Shown: positions 26,974 through 36,696, counted from the stretch's first letter. The stretch: DNA of 64,000 nt from Entomomonas sp. E2T0 (GCF_025985425.1 NZ_CP094972.1:868001-932000), one strand, 5' to 3'. Numbers and translations are program-made. Notes: generated by a model from the letters alone, not told the origin.

Positions 26974-28186
26974 GTAATTTGCGGCCTTTTAAAGCAGCTA
27001 TTCTTAAGCGTAGAGCATTAAGTTTGATAAATCCAGCTGCATCTGCTTGGTCATATGCACCGCCATCTTCTTCAAAGGTAGCAATATTGGCATCAAATAG
27101 AGAGTCATCTGACTTACGACCTATAACCATGACATTACCTTTGTATAGTTTTAAGCGCACTACACCATTAACGTTCTGTTGTGATTCATCAATCATCTGT
27201 TGCAACATGATACGCTCAGGACTCCACCAGTAGCCATTATAAATAAGGCTAGCATATTGTGGCATAAGGCTGTCTTTAAGATGTGCTACTTCACGATCTA
27301 AGGTAATAGATTCAATGGCCCTATGGCCTTGTAGCATGATTGTACCACCAGGAGTTTCATAGCAACCGCGAGATTTCATACCGACATAACGGTTTTCTAC
27401 AATATCTAAACGGCCAATACCATTAGCACTGCCAATACGATTTAATTCTGTCAGTACTTCGGCAGCAGACATTGCTTTGCCATCAATCGCTACAATATCA
27501 CCTTTCTTATAAGTTAATTCAATATAAGTAGGTGTATCAGGTGCTTTTTCTGGTGATACTGTCCAACGCCACATATCTTCTTCATTTTCTGCCCATGTGT
27601 CTTCTAAAACACCACCTTCATAGGAGATATGAAGTAAGTTAGCATCCATTGAGTAAGGCGATTTCTTCTTACCATGACGCTCAATAGGGATATTATGCAG
27701 GGCAGCATAGTCCATTAGTTTTTCACGGGATAATAAATCCCATTCACGCCAAGGAGCGATTACCTTAACACCTGGTTTAAGGGCATAAGCACCTAGCTCA
27801 AAACGTACTTGGTCATTGCCTTTACCTGTTGCACCATGAGAAATAGCATCTGCGCCAGTTTCATTAGCTATTTCGATTAGACGCTTGGCAATCAGTGGGC
27901 GAGCAATTGATGTACCTAATAAGTATTCACCCTCATAAATTGTATTGGCGCGAAACATTGGGAATACAAAGTCACGTACAAACTCTTCACGTAAATCTTC
28001 AATATAAATTTCTTTAACACCAAGAGCTTTAGCTTTAGCTCGAGCAGGCTCTACTTCTTCACCTTGGCCTAAATCTGCAGTAAAAGTTACTACTTCACAT
28101 TGATAGGTATCTTGTAACCATTTGAGGATTACAGAGGTGTCCAAGCCACCAGAATAAGCTAGGACGACCTTTTTCACATCTGCCAT
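26969..28186 (-). CDS. argG: Argininosuccinate synthase
   Basis: ATP-dependent ligation of citrulline and aspartate, next-to-last step of arginine synthesis. 405 residues. The PP-loop [15 protein letters not shown] is at the N-terminus (residues 9-23), and [14 protein letters not shown] and [15 protein letters not shown] are family signatures. The start at 28186 (MADVKK) is preferred over an upstream ATG at 28216, with GGAG upstream. The stop codon lies within the terminal arm of repeat copy B, so the transcript 3' end likely contains the repeat hairpin. Confidence 0.97.
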   Translation of the reverse strand: MADVKKVVLAYSGGLDTSVILKWLQDTYQCEVVTFTADLGQGEEVEPARAKAKALGVKEIYIEDLREEFVRDFVFPMFRANTIYEGEYLLGTSIARPLIAKRLIEIANETGADAISHGATGKGNDQVRFELGAYALKPGVKVIAPWREWDLLSREKLMDYAALHNIPIERHGKKKSPYSMDANLLHISYEGGVLEDTWAENEEDMWRWTVSPEKAPDTPTYIELTYKKGDIVAIDGKAMSAAEVLTELNRIGSANGIGRLDIVENRYVGMKSRGCYETPGGTIMLQGHRAIESITLDREVAHLKDSLMPQYASLIYNGYWWSPERIMLQQMIDESQQNVNGVVRLKLYKGNVMVIGRKSDDSLFDANIATFEEDGGAYDQADAAGFIKLNALRLRIAALKGRKLL

Positions 28187-28371
28187 GCCACCACTCCATA
28201 AAAAATATTTTATCAAACTGATGAGTTTACTGTACTATTCACAGAATTTACAGTAGTAACTATAAAAATACTCATACTAAAATAATATGAGTAATTAAGT
28301 CATTTTATGGGTTGATATAGAGAAACAACTGCGGTTTAATTGTTTCTTAGAAAAAATAGCAAGGGGTAATG

Positions 28372-28791
28372 ATGAAAAAAATATTGATGGTTGTAGCAGT
28401 TGCTGCATTAATGGTTGGTTGTCAAACAACAAAGTCTACAAGTCTTACTGTCGCAGAGTTATATGGAAAATATAACTTAGTAAACTTTGATAGTGAGGTT
28501 GTACAAGCCTCTGAAAGACCAATGACTATTGGTTTTGAGCCAGGTGTAGAAGGTAAGGTAAAAGTACATGGTGTCCTTTGTAACACTTTTATTGGGCAAG
28601 CAGTATTAAATCAAGGTAAATTAACCAGTGATGGTTTAGCCTCTACCCGTATGGCGTGTTTCCGTGAAAAAGAAGCAGCAATGGAAACAGCTTTAGGCGA
28701 TATGTTTAAAACAGGCGCCACTGTTAAGTTAAAAGGACCACAACTTATTTTAGAAGGTAGCGGTCATACCTTCACTTATCAAAAACAATAA
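28372..28791 (+). CDS. META-domain lipoprotein (HslJ-like)
   Basis: A 139-residue lipoprotein: signal with lipobox MVGC near Cys17, then one META/DUF306 domain with the typical turn LASTRMAC at about 103-110 and a C-terminal strand pair. HslJ of E. coli is a heat-shock lipoprotein linked to novobiocin resistance; function here unknown. The second ATG (28372) sits five bases from AAGGGG and is preferred to 28369. A terminator follows directly. Confidence 0.8.
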   Translation: MKKILMVVAVAALMVGCQTTKSTSLTVAELYGKYNLVNFDSEVVQASERPMTIGFEPGVEGKVKVHGVLCNTFIGQAVLNQGKLTSDGLASTRMACFREKEAAMETALGDMFKTGATVKLKGPQLILEGSGHTFTYQKQ

Positions 28792-28813
28792 CTTGTGATC
28801 AATGTTTAATAAA

Positions 28814-28843
28814 AAAATCCCTAGGTAATTAGGGATTTTTTAT
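28814..28843 (+). terminator. Rho-independent terminator
   Basis: AAATCCCTA pairs with TAGGGATTT around a short loop, followed by a T run, 22 bases after the META lipoprotein stop. Confidence 0.88.
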
Positions 28844-28902
28844 TTTATAGCTTTATTAGCCATCTATAATGCAACTGATAAAAAAATTAAAAGGGAAAAC
28901 CT

Positions 28903-30462
28903 ATGACTGCTGAATTAGTTAAGAATCTTCAAAACCCTTCATTATATGATCATCCTGTAGAACAGTTTACAGTGATAGAAACCCATGTTTCATGGGTAAT
29001 ATTAACAGGGCCTTATGCTTATAAAATTAAAAAGGCCGTTGATTTTGGCTTCTTAGACTATACTCAGTTAGTTGATCGTAAACATTTTTGTGAAGAAGAG
29101 TTGCGTTTAAATCAACGTCTTACTAAGGATATTTACTTAGAAGTATTGCCTGTTACAGGTACAGAAGATAATCCTCAAATTGCTGGACAAGGTGAAGTAA
29201 TAGAGTATGTATTAAAAATGCGTCAATTCCCTCAAGATCAATTATTAAGTCAATTGCAAGCACGGGGAGAGTTAACAGAGCAACATATTGACCAGTTAGC
29301 TAAGCAACTTGCAAAATTTCATCTGGCAACCCCTAAAGTAGCTCCAGCTCATGAGTTAGGTTCGCCTGAAGGAGTCATGGCGCCAGTTAGGCAAAATTTT
29401 GAGCAAATACGGGCTATGTTACCTGAAGACAAGGCAGGTTTTATTCAGTTAGATGCTTTAGAGGCTTGGGCTGAAAGTAGCTATGAAAGATTAAAACCTT
29501 TATTGGCTGAACGTAAAGCTAATGGTTTTATAAGAGAGTGTCATGGTGATGTACATTTAAATAATGCAGCTATTTTAGATGATCAAGTGGTGATATTTGA
29601 CTGTATTGAATTCAATGAGCCTTTTAGACTGACAGATGTTACGGCAGATATAGGCTTTGTGGTAATGGATTTAGAGGATAGAAAATTATATTCATTGGCT
29701 AACCGTTTATTAAATACTTACCTAGAAGAAACAGGTGATTACCAATCACTAGAGATAATGAAATTCTATAAAGCTTATAGGGCTATGGTCCGTGCTAAAG
29801 TGGCTTTATTTAGTTTGGGTCATGTGACTGAACGAAGTGTAAGAGAAGCTATATTAAGTCAATATTATAACTACGCAAACCTTGCTGAAAGTTATACATT
29901 AATTCCTACCCGTTGTTTATTAGTTACTTGTGGTGTTTCTGCAGTAGGAAAAAGTTATATTTCTACTAAGATAGTTGAGCAATTTGGCGCTATAAGATTA
30001 CGTAGTGATGTAGAACGTAAACGTTTATTAGGTGCTGATACACCAAAAGAGCAACTCTATAGTCCAGAAGCAACAGTTAAAACCTATGAGCATTTATATC
30101 AACTGGCTAAAAATAGTTTACGAGCAGGTTATGTTGTGATTTTAGATGCTGCTTATTTAAAACATGAGGAACGTGTAAAAGCTAAGCAAGTAGCAGAAGA
30201 AGTAGGAGTACCTTTCTTTATTGTAGAGTGTGATGCACCGTTAGAGATAATTGAAAAGAACTTAGCTAAGCGAGAACAAGAAAATAATGATCCCTCAGAT
30301 GCTACATTTGAAGTAGTTAAGCAGCAATTAGAATGGCGTGAACCATTGACCGCTGAAGAGAAGGCGACAAGCTGTTTAGTAGAAACACAAAATAGAGAGA
30401 GTATAGAGAAGCTAATAGAGTATATTAATCAATATTTAAGACGTGATAAAAATAAATATTAA
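28903..30462 (+). CDS. Aminoglycoside-phosphotransferase-like / AAA ATPase fusion
   Basis: A 519-residue soluble protein of two parts. Residues about 30-330 have the kinase (APH/choline kinase) fold with the catalytic loop HGDVHLNN at 214-221 and a DCIEFNEP metal-binding segment. Residues about 338-519 are a P-loop kinase-like domain with Walker A GVSAVGKS at 344-351 and a zeta-toxin/AAA_33-type pattern (VILDAAYLKHEER). The family is widespread in Pseudomonads; its substrate is unknown and drug resistance should not be assumed. AAGGG upstream supports the start. Ends 10 bases before the Fur-controlled promoter of the sRNA. Confidence 0.85.
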   Translation: MTAELVKNLQNPSLYDHPVEQFTVIETHVSWVILTGPYAYKIKKAVDFGFLDYTQLVDRKHFCEEELRLNQRLTKDIYLEVLPVTGTEDNPQIAGQGEVIEYVLKMRQFPQDQLLSQLQARGELTEQHIDQLAKQLAKFHLATPKVAPAHELGSPEGVMAPVRQNFEQIRAMLPEDKAGFIQLDALEAWAESSYERLKPLLAERKANGFIRECHGDVHLNNAAILDDQVVIFDCIEFNEPFRLTDVTADIGFVVMDLEDRKLYSLANRLLNTYLEETGDYQSLEIMKFYKAYRAMVRAKVALFSLGHVTERSVREAILSQYYNYANLAESYTLIPTRCLLVTCGVSAVGKSYISTKIVEQFGAIRLRSDVERKRLLGADTPKEQLYSPEATVKTYEHLYQLAKNSLRAGYVVILDAAYLKHEERVKAKQVAEEVGVPFFIVECDAPLEIIEKNLAKREQENNDPSDATFEVVKQQLEWREPLTAEEKATSCLVETQNRESIEKLIEYINQYLRRDKNKY

Positions 30463-30470
30463 TATTTTTC

Positions 30471-30499
30471 TTGCAAATGATAATTATTATCATTAATAT
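30471..30499 (+). promoter_or_regulatory. Sigma-70 promoter with Fur box in the spacer
   Basis: -35 TTGCAA (30471-30476), spacer 17, -10 TAATAT (30494-30499). The spacer carries a perfect inverted repeat AATGATAAT-T-ATTATCATT (30476-30494); the 19 bases 30473-30491 match the Fur consensus at 16 positions. Iron-loaded Fur should shut this promoter. Confidence 0.85.
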
Positions 30500-30505
30500 G
30501 TACCT

Positions 30506-30626
30506 AAGTTGATCGCAAGACCAACTGGCAAGTCAAAGTATCCGATCTGCTGTTTGAGATTGTTTGGTTTGTCTCCTCATCAGGCTAATCACGGTTTTTA
30601 CCCAGCATTTTGCTGGGTATTTTTTT
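30506..30626 (+). ncRNA. prrF: PrrF-like iron-responsive small RNA
   Basis: About 121 nt from a predicted start at 30506/30507 to the T run of a strong terminator (ACCCAGCA / TGCTGGGT, 30600-30618, then seven T). The 5' part (GTTGATCGCAAGACCAAC) forms a hairpin as in Pseudomonas PrrF, and the unpaired core GTCTCCTCATCAGGCTAATC at 30571-30590 matches what I recall of the PrrF targeting region. PrrF RNAs, with Hfq, repress mRNAs of iron-containing enzymes when iron is scarce, the role RyhB plays in E. coli. Only one copy is here; P. aeruginosa has two in tandem. Confidence 0.88.
30600..30626 (+). terminator. Rho-independent terminator of the PrrF-like RNA
   Basis: An 8-bp GC-containing stem (ACCCAGCA with TGCTGGGT, loop TTT) followed by A and seven T. 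It defines the sRNA 3' end and would provide the Hfq-binding U tail. Confidence 0.92.
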
Positions 30627-30706
30627 GTTTAAGACTTTAAACTTAAAAAAATAACCTTGTCTTATTTACTATCTATCTTATAAATTTAACCTAACAATAA
30701 AGCTAA

Positions 30707-30735
30707 TTGGTTTAGTTTTAAGCAGGTGTTATAGT
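30707..30735 (+). promoter_or_regulatory. Probable uvrA promoter
   Basis: -35 TTGGTT (30707-30712), 17-base spacer, -10 TATAGT (30730-30735), placing a start about 32 bases before uvrA. I see no LexA box (CTG-N10-CAG) around it. Confidence 0.5.
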
Positions 30736-30774
30736 AGTCAGTTCGAAAAATTTCTCTTCTCTAATGAGGCTGTT

Positions 30775-33636
30775 TTGGAAAGTATATTAGTCCGTGGTGC
30801 ACGTACCCATAATCTTAAAAATATAGATTTAACCTTACCTCGTGATAAGTTAATTGTGATTACAGGGCTTTCTGGTTCTGGTAAGTCCTCATTGGCTTTT
30901 GATACGTTGTATGCAGAGGGACAAAGGCGTTATGTGGAGTCACTATCGGCTTATGCACGACAGTTCTTATCGATGATGGAAAAGCCAGATGTGGATGCTA
31001 TTGAAGGTTTATCGCCAGCTATTTCAATTGAGCAGAAATCTACTTCGCATAACCCACGTTCTACAGTGGGAACTATTACAGAGATTTATGACTACTTACG
31101 GTTATTGTATGCTCGTGTAGGTACACCTCATTGCCCAGATCATGATACGCCATTAGAGGCACAAACTGTTAGCCAGATGGTTGACCAAGTATTAGCTTTA
31201 CCTGAGGGGGCTAAGCTAATGTTATTGGCACCTATTATTAAAGAACGTAAAGGTGAGCATTTAGTTGTTTTTGAAGAAATGCGGGCGCAGGGTTTTGTAA
31301 GAGCTAGAGTAGATGGTCGACTATATGAGTTAGATGAGCTGCCTAAATTAGATAAGCAGAAAAAACACAGTATAGATGTGGTGATTGATCGTTTTAGAGT
31401 TAAGCCAGATATCCAACAGCGTTTGGCTGAGTCCTTTGAAACAGCCCTTAAGTTAGCGGAAGATACAGCTATTATTGCGCCTATGGATGGTGAGGAAATA
31501 GAAGAGATTTTATTTTCTGCTAAATTTGCTTGTCCTATTTGTGGTTTCTCGATCAGTGAATTAGAACCTAAATTATTTTCTTTTAATAACCCTGCTGGCG
31601 CTTGTCCTACTTGTGATGGTTTAGGTGTTAAGCAGTTTTTTGATGCTAGACGTATTGTTAATGAAGATTTAACTTTAGGTGAGGGGGCTATCCGTGGTTG
31701 GGATCGCCGTAACGCCTATACTTTCCAAATGTTAAACTCGTTAGCAAGCCATTATAAATTTAGTTTAGATGTGCCTTTTAAAGAGTTGACGGAGAAACAG
31801 CGAAGTTTCGTGCTTAATGGCAGTGGTAATGAGCAGATTAGTTTTAATTATTTAAATGATCGTGGTGACGTAGTTAAGCGTAAGCATCCTTTTGAGGGGG
31901 TATTACCTAATTTAGAACGACGTTATCGTGAAACTGAATCGCAAAGTGTACGCGAGGACTTGGCAAAACTATTAAGTACCCAAGCTTGTCCTAGTTGTAG
32001 TGGAGCTAGATTGCGTCCAGAAGCACGTTGTGTATGGGTAGGTAAGAAAACTTTACCTGAAGTGGTAGCGTTACCTGTGGGGGATTCTCATAGTTATTTT
32101 TCAGGATTAACTTTAACGGGAACGAAAGGTGCAATTGCTGAAAAAATTCTTAAAGAAATTAGCTTACGTTTAGAGTTTCTGGTTAATGTAGGGTTAGATT
32201 ATTTAACTTTAGAACGTAGTGCTGAAACCTTATCGGGTGGTGAGGCGCAGCGTATTCGTTTAGCTAGTCAAATAGGTGCTGGACTGGTTGGTGTTATGTA
32301 TATTCTGGATGAACCCTCTATTGGGCTACATCAACGAGATAATGATCGGTTACTAAAAACCTTAACTCATTTACGGGATTTAGGTAATACAGTTATTGTG
32401 GTAGAGCATGATGAGGATGCTATTCGTCTAGCTGACTATGTGGTGGATATTGGTCCTGGTGCTGGAGTGCACGGTGGGCAAATTGTAGCTAAAGGTTCAC
32501 CTAAAGAGGTCATGGCAAACCCTGATTCATTAACAGGGAAATACCTATCAGGTAAATTAAAAATAGAAGTGCCTAAAAAACGCACAGCCTATAATAAAAA
32601 GAAAGAGTTAGTTTTAAAGGGGGCTAAGGGTAATAACCTTAATGAAGTGACTTTAAGAATACCATTAGGATTATTTACTTGTGTAACGGGCGTTTCTGGT
32701 TCAGGTAAGTCTACCTTAATTAATGATACCTTGTATCCATTAGCAGCAACTACCTTAAATAATGCTACTACCTTAGAGGTGGCCGCTTATGAATCTATTA
32801 AAGGCTTAGATCAATTAGATAAAGTAGTGGATATTGACCAAAGTCCTATTGGTCGTACTCCCCGTTCTAATCCAGCTACTTATACAGGAATTTTTACCCC
32901 TATTCGTGAATTATTTGCGGCGGTACCTGAATCAAGAGCACGTGGTTATAATGTTGGGCGTTTCTCGTTTAATGTCAAAGGTGGCCGCTGTGAGGCCTGC
33001 CAAGGTGATGGCGTTATTAAAGTAGAAATGCATTTTTTACCAGATGTCTATGTACCTTGTGATGTGTGCAAAGGTAAACGTTATAACCGTGAAACCTTAG
33101 ATATTAAGTACAAGGGCAAAACCATTCACGAAGTGTTGGAAATGACTATCGAAGACGCTGCTACGTTTTTTGAGGCAGTACCTGCATTATCCCGTAAATT
33201 GCAGACATTAATGGATGTAGGGTTGTCTTATATTAAGTTGGGGCAAAGTGCTACTACTCTTTCAGGTGGTGAGGCGCAAAGGGTTAAACTAGCGCGCGAG
33301 TTGTCTAAACGGGATACAGGTAAGACCTTGTATATCTTAGATGAGCCTACTACAGGGTTACATTTTGCTGATATTCAGCAGTTATTAGTGGTGTTACATC
33401 GTTTACGCGATCATGGTAATACGGTGGTGGTGATTGAGCATAACCTTGATGTCATTAAGACCGCTGATTGGTTGGTGGATTTAGGTCCTGAGGGTGGTTC
33501 GAAGGGGGGTGAGATTATTGCTACTGGTACACCTGAGGAGCTAATTGAAATACCCCACTCATGGACGGGTAAATTCTTAAAACCGCTATTAGTAAAAAGT
33601 AAAGCAGCAGCCCCTAAGAAAAGCAAAAAGGCTTAG
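30775..33636 (+). CDS. uvrA: Excinuclease ABC subunit A
   Basis: Damage-recognition ATPase of nucleotide excision repair. 953 residues with two ABC ATPase modules: Walker [13 protein letters not shown] (about 31-42) and [12 protein letters not shown] (about 640-651); signatures [15 protein letters not shown] and [15 protein letters not shown]; zinc-finger cysteines [10 protein letters not shown]...CPTC and CEACQGDG...CDVC. The start is a TTG with GAGG five bases upstream; it gives the usual N-terminus ([17 protein letters not shown]). ssb, a frequent divergent neighbour, is absent; the sRNA takes that place. Confidence 0.97.
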   Translation: MESILVRGARTHNLKNIDLTLPRDKLIVITGLSGSGKSSLAFDTLYAEGQRRYVESLSAYARQFLSMMEKPDVDAIEGLSPAISIEQKSTSHNPRSTVGTITEIYDYLRLLYARVGTPHCPDHDTPLEAQTVSQMVDQVLALPEGAKLMLLAPIIKERKGEHLVVFEEMRAQGFVRARVDGRLYELDELPKLDKQKKHSIDVVIDRFRVKPDIQQRLAESFETALKLAEDTAIIAPMDGEEIEEILFSAKFACPICGFSISELEPKLFSFNNPAGACPTCDGLGVKQFFDARRIVNEDLTLGEGAIRGWDRRNAYTFQMLNSLASHYKFSLDVPFKELTEKQRSFVLNGSGNEQISFNYLNDRGDVVKRKHPFEGVLPNLERRYRETESQSVREDLAKLLSTQACPSCSGARLRPEARCVWVGKKTLPEVVALPVGDSHSYFSGLTLTGTKGAIAEKILKEISLRLEFLVNVGLDYLTLERSAETLSGGEAQRIRLASQIGAGLVGVMYILDEPSIGLHQRDNDRLLKTLTHLRDLGNTVIVVEHDEDAIRLADYVVDIGPGAGVHGGQIVAKGSPKEVMANPDSLTGKYLSGKLKIEVPKKRTAYNKKKELVLKGAKGNNLNEVTLRIPLGLFTCVTGVSGSGKSTLINDTLYPLAATTLNNATTLEVAAYESIKGLDQLDKVVDIDQSPIGRTPRSNPATYTGIFTPIRELFAAVPESRARGYNVGRFSFNVKGGRCEACQGDGVIKVEMHFLPDVYVPCDVCKGKRYNRETLDIKYKGKTIHEVLEMTIEDAATFFEAVPALSRKLQTLMDVGLSYIKLGQSATTLSGGEAQRVKLARELSKRDTGKTLYILDEPTTGLHFADIQQLLVVLHRLRDHGNTVVVIEHNLDVIKTADWLVDLGPEGGSKGGEIIATGTPEELIEIPHSWTGKFLKPLLVKSKAAAPKKSKKA

Positions 33637-33642
33637 TCTAAT

Positions 33643-33690
33643 AACCTATAGTTTACAGTCTCAAAATAGGCCGTAAACTATAGGTTTTCT
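33643..33690 (+). terminator. Terminator hairpin after uvrA
   Basis: A perfect 14-bp stem, AACCTATAGTTTAC (33643-33656) with GTAAACTATAGGTT (33673-33686), followed by four T. Seven bases after the uvrA stop. Confidence 0.75.
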
Positions 33691-33797
33691 AATAAAATAA
33701 ATAGCTTGTGATATAGCACAAGATTATTAATAAACGACTTGTTTTATAGTGAGCTGACTTTTTATCCCTTTGTATGTAAAAATAAGGATGTCATACT

Positions 33798-34562
33798 ATG
33801 AAAAAACTGCTTGCTATAACGTTAGTCTTCTTCACTGGAGTTGTATTTGCAGAGTCTCGTTTAGATAGTGTTATGCAAAAGAAGGTATTGGCGGTTTGTA
33901 CCACAGGCGATTATAAGCCTTATACCTTTGTAAATAATGATGGTTCTTTTGAAGGTATTGATATTGCTATGGCTAAATCCTTAGCGAAAAGCTTAGGGGT
34001 TGAGGTAAAATGGGTAAAAACCACATGGAAAACCTTAACTCCTGACTTTTTAAAAGGTGAATGTGATATAGCCATGGGAGGAATTTCGGTTATTTTAGAT
34101 CGACAAAAAATAGCATTCTTTTCTAATACTATAGATATTGACGGTAAAATTCCCCTAGTACGTTGTGAAAATAAAGATAAATATAAAACCATCGAGCAGA
34201 TTAATCAGCCCCATGTTACTTTGATTGAACCAAAAGGCGGCACTAATGAAGCATTTGTACACAAATATTTACCTAAAGCAAATTTAACTTTATCTGACGA
34301 TAATATGGCTATTTTTCAGCAGCTGGTGGATAAAAAGTATGAGGTAATGATTACTGATAGTTCAGAAGCACTCTATCAACAAAAACGTCATCCAGATTTA
34401 TGTGCTATTGATCCTAGTATGCCTATGCAGTATGGTGAAAAAGCTTATATGTTGCCAAAGGGTGATATCATTTGGAAGCAATACGTTGACCAATGGTTAC
34501 ACTTAGCCAAAGCTACTGGTGAATATCAAGCCGTTATTGATCAGTGGTTAGCTAGTCACTAA
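33798..34562 (+). CDS. pheC: Cyclohexadienyl dehydratase-like periplasmic protein
   Basis: A 254-residue protein of the solute-binding family 3 fold with a signal peptide ending VFA-ES. Segments VLAVCTTGDYKP, GGTNEAF, a VMITDSSEA region, HPDLCAI and YVDQWLHLA follow P. aeruginosa PheC closely, as recalled. PheC decarboxylates/dehydrates prephenate (to phenylpyruvate) and arogenate (to Phe) in the periplasm. A plain amino-acid binding protein is the alternative, but no ABC permease genes are adjacent, which favours the enzyme. It is a single-gene unit ahead of rpsB. Confidence 0.8.
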   Translation: MKKLLAITLVFFTGVVFAESRLDSVMQKKVLAVCTTGDYKPYTFVNNDGSFEGIDIAMAKSLAKSLGVEVKWVKTTWKTLTPDFLKGECDIAMGGISVILDRQKIAFFSNTIDIDGKIPLVRCENKDKYKTIEQINQPHVTLIEPKGGTNEAFVHKYLPKANLTLSDDNMAIFQQLVDKKYEVMITDSSEALYQQKRHPDLCAIDPSMPMQYGEKAYMLPKGDIIWKQYVDQWLHLAKATGEYQAVIDQWLASH

Positions 34563-34588
34563 TTTACAACTACTTAACACAATTGGTT

Positions 34589-34640
34589 TAATGGCTAGTC
34601 GCAAATAGTCGCGACTAGCCATTAAAGTGCTAGTCTTTTT
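34589..34640 (+). terminator. Perfect hairpin between pheC and rpsB, possible terminator
   Basis: A 14-bp perfect stem: TAATGGCTAGTCGC (34589-34602) with GCGACTAGCCATTA (34611-34624), loop of eight. The T run (TCTTTTT) comes only about 11 bases later, so it is an imperfect Rho-independent terminator for pheC or another structured site. Confidence 0.5.
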
Positions 34641-34650
34641 ATAAAAAATA

Positions 34651-34659
34651 TGGTATAAA
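34651..34659 (+). promoter_or_regulatory. Probable rpsB-tsf promoter (extended -10)
   Basis: TGGTATAAA gives the TGn extension and a TATAAA -10 at 34654-34659. No good -35 at normal spacing. The start would be near 34667, leaving a leader of about 123 bases. Confidence 0.55.
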
Positions 34660-34666
34660 TTGCGCC

Positions 34667-34789
34667 CTTAACTCGGCCTTATGGCTATTTTTTAAACAAA
34701 CCACACATATATCGACACAGTGTTCTGGGTGCCTTTAATCAGGTTGAATATTGGGATATATGGAGGCTTAACCCGTATAGAGGAATATA
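34667..34789 (+). promoter_or_regulatory. Structured rpsB leader, possible S2 autoregulatory site
   Basis: The leader contains complementary ATATATC (34707-34713) and GATATAT (34755-34761) enclosing 41 bases with further pairing potential (GACACAGTGTTC). rpsB leaders in gammaproteobacteria bind S2 for feedback control. The link here is inferred from position and foldability, not from a verified motif match. Confidence 0.4.
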
Positions 34790-35530
34790 ATGTCTCAAGT
34801 ATCAATGCGTGATATGCTACAAGCTGGTGTACATTTTGGACACCAAACTCGTTACTGGAATCCAAAAATGGGCAAATACATTTTTGGTGCTCGTAATAGA
34901 ATCCATATCGTTAACCTAGAAAAAACTTTACCTATGTTTAACCAAGCTATCGCTTTTTTAGAAAAAGCTGTAACAGGTAAAAACAAAGTATTGTTCGTAG
35001 GTACTAAGCGTTCAGCTAGCAGAATCGTTGCAGAACAAGCTAAACGTTGCAAAATGCCATATGTTGATCACCGTTGGTTAGGTGGCATGTTGACGAATTA
35101 CAAAACTATTCGTCAATCTATCAAACGTTTACGTGAGTTAGAATCTCAATCTCAAGATGGTACTTTTGATAAATTAACTAAGAAAGAAGCGTTAATGCGT
35201 TCTCGTGATTTAGAGAAATTAGAGCGTAGTCTTGGTGGTATTAAAGACATGGGTGGTTTACCAGACGTATTATTTGTAATCGACGTTGACCATGAAAAAA
35301 TTGCTATCGCTGAAGCTAATAAGCTAGGTATTCCAGTAATTGGTGTAGTGGATACTAACAGTGATCCAGATGGCGTTGATTATGTTATCCCTGGTAATGA
35401 TGATGCTATCCGTGCTATTCAGTTATATTTAGGTACTGCTGCTGATGTAGTATTAAAAGCTAAACAAGGCGCTGGCGCTGTAGCTGAAGAATTTATTGAA
35501 GAAGCAGCTGAAGAGACTGCTGAAGGTTAA
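34790..35530 (+). CDS. rpsB: 30S ribosomal protein S2
   Basis: A 246-residue ribosomal protein with signatures [22 protein letters not shown], split over residues 5-26, and [18 protein letters not shown], plus [24 protein letters not shown]. It has an acidic, Glu/Ala-rich tail. First gene of the rpsB-tsf unit; GAGG precedes the ATG. map, often divergent from rpsB, is not present here. An intervening partial terminator probably tunes tsf expression. Confidence 0.98.
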   Translation: MSQVSMRDMLQAGVHFGHQTRYWNPKMGKYIFGARNRIHIVNLEKTLPMFNQAIAFLEKAVTGKNKVLFVGTKRSASRIVAEQAKRCKMPYVDHRWLGGMLTNYKTIRQSIKRLRELESQSQDGTFDKLTKKEALMRSRDLEKLERSLGGIKDMGGLPDVLFVIDVDHEKIAIAEANKLGIPVIGVVDTNSDPDGVDYVIPGNDDAIRAIQLYLGTAADVVLKAKQGAGAVAEEFIEEAAEETAEG

Positions 35531-35562
35531 TAGTTATTGCCTTTCTTTAATTGAAAAAAATT

Positions 35563-35585
35563 AAGGGGGCTTTGCCCCCTTTTCT
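35563..35585 (+). terminator. Hairpin between rpsB and tsf
   Basis: AAGGGGGC pairs with GCCCCCTT around TTT, followed by TTCTC. A weak T tract suggests partial termination/attenuation between the two genes. Confidence 0.7.
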
Positions 35586-35638
35586 CACTTTATAGCTAAC
35601 TGTTTATTAAATACAGGCTAAATTAAGAGGATATAAAC

Positions 35639-36514
35639 ATGGCAGAAATTACTGCAGCATTAGTAAAAGAATTGCGTGAGCGTACAGGGCTTGGCATGAT
35701 GGAATGTAAAAAAGCTTTAGTAGCAGCAAATGGCGATATTGAAAAAGCAATTGATGAGTTACGTAAATCAGGTGCTGTAAAATCTGCTAAAGCAGCAGGT
35801 CGTGTAGCAGCAGATGGTGTGGTTGCGGCTAAAGTAGCTGATGATGGTAAATATGGCGTGATGGTTGAAGTCAACTCTGAAACTGACTTCGTTGCACGTG
35901 ATGATAATTTCAAGGCGTTTGTTGCTGATACATTAGAAAAAGCCTTTGCTGGTAAAATTACTGATGTTGCTAAATTAGCAGAAGCTCAAGAAACGGCTAG
36001 ACAAGCATTAGTACAAAAAATTGGTGAAAATATTACTATTCGCCGCATCGCTGTGGCTGAAGGTGATGTTGTAGGTGCTTATGTTCACAGTAATAGCCGT
36101 ATTGCAGCACTTGTTGCTTTACAAGGTGGTGGTGATGCAGAATTAGCAAAAGATATTGCTATGCATGTTACAGCTAGTAACCCTGCGGTATTAAATCCAG
36201 CAGATATTTCTGAAGAGCTAGTTGCAAAAGAGAAAGAAGTATTCTTAGCACTAAACAAAGAAAAAATTGAAGGTAAACCAGCTGAAGTAGTTGAAAAAAT
36301 GGTTGCTGGACGCATTCAGAAGTTCTTAGGCGAAGCAAGCTTGGTAGGTCAATCTTTTGTTAAAGATGATAGTGTTAAAGTAGGTGATCACGCTAAGAAA
36401 CATGGTGCAGAAATTATTTCTTTCGTACGCTTTGGTGTAGGTGAAGGTATCGAAAAAGCGGAAGTAGATTTTGCTGCTGAAGTAGCTGCTCAAGTAGCTG
36501 CAACTAAGCAATAA
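35639..36514 (+). CDS. tsf: Elongation factor Ts
   Basis: Nucleotide exchange factor for EF-Tu. 291 residues: N-terminal UBA-like domain ([21 protein letters not shown]), core with the [10 protein letters not shown] motif that contacts EF-Tu, a dimerisation region and a C-terminal helix. The sequence is intact and typical. AGAGG lies before the ATG. It is followed by a strong terminator, so pyrH has its own promoter. Confidence 0.98.
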   Translation: MAEITAALVKELRERTGLGMMECKKALVAANGDIEKAIDELRKSGAVKSAKAAGRVAADGVVAAKVADDGKYGVMVEVNSETDFVARDDNFKAFVADTLEKAFAGKITDVAKLAEAQETARQALVQKIGENITIRRIAVAEGDVVGAYVHSNSRIAALVALQGGGDAELAKDIAMHVTASNPAVLNPADISEELVAKEKEVFLALNKEKIEGKPAEVVEKMVAGRIQKFLGEASLVGQSFVKDDSVKVGDHAKKHGAEIISFVRFGVGEGIEKAEVDFAAEVAAQVAATKQ

Positions 36515-36531
36515 AAGCTTCTTGTTTATAA

Positions 36532-36566
36532 AAAAAGGCTATTCGTTTTGGCGAATAGCCTTTTTT
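36532..36566 (+). terminator. Rho-independent terminator of rpsB-tsf
   Basis: AAAGGCTATTCG (36534-36545) pairs with CGAATAGCCTTT (36552-36563), loop of six, then a T run. Perfect 12-bp stem. Confidence 0.93.
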
Positions 36567-36696
36567 ATTTTCTATTTTTTGTCAAACCATAATACAATAT
36601 TAAACTTGAACAAAAGGCAACAATTGGGAATAATGACGCCCCAAATATTGCTCGCAATAATATAGCCGCTTAGAAATTACCTGCAGGAGATTCAAA

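Noticed and set aside
26812-27233. Overlapping plus-strand ORFs across repeat copy B and the argG 3' end
   Set aside because: They read through the palindromic repeat and antisense to argG; composition is not protein-like.
28903-30462. Aminoglycoside resistance gene
   Set aside because: The APH-like fold is shared by many kinases; fusion to a P-loop domain indicates a housekeeping family of unknown substrate.
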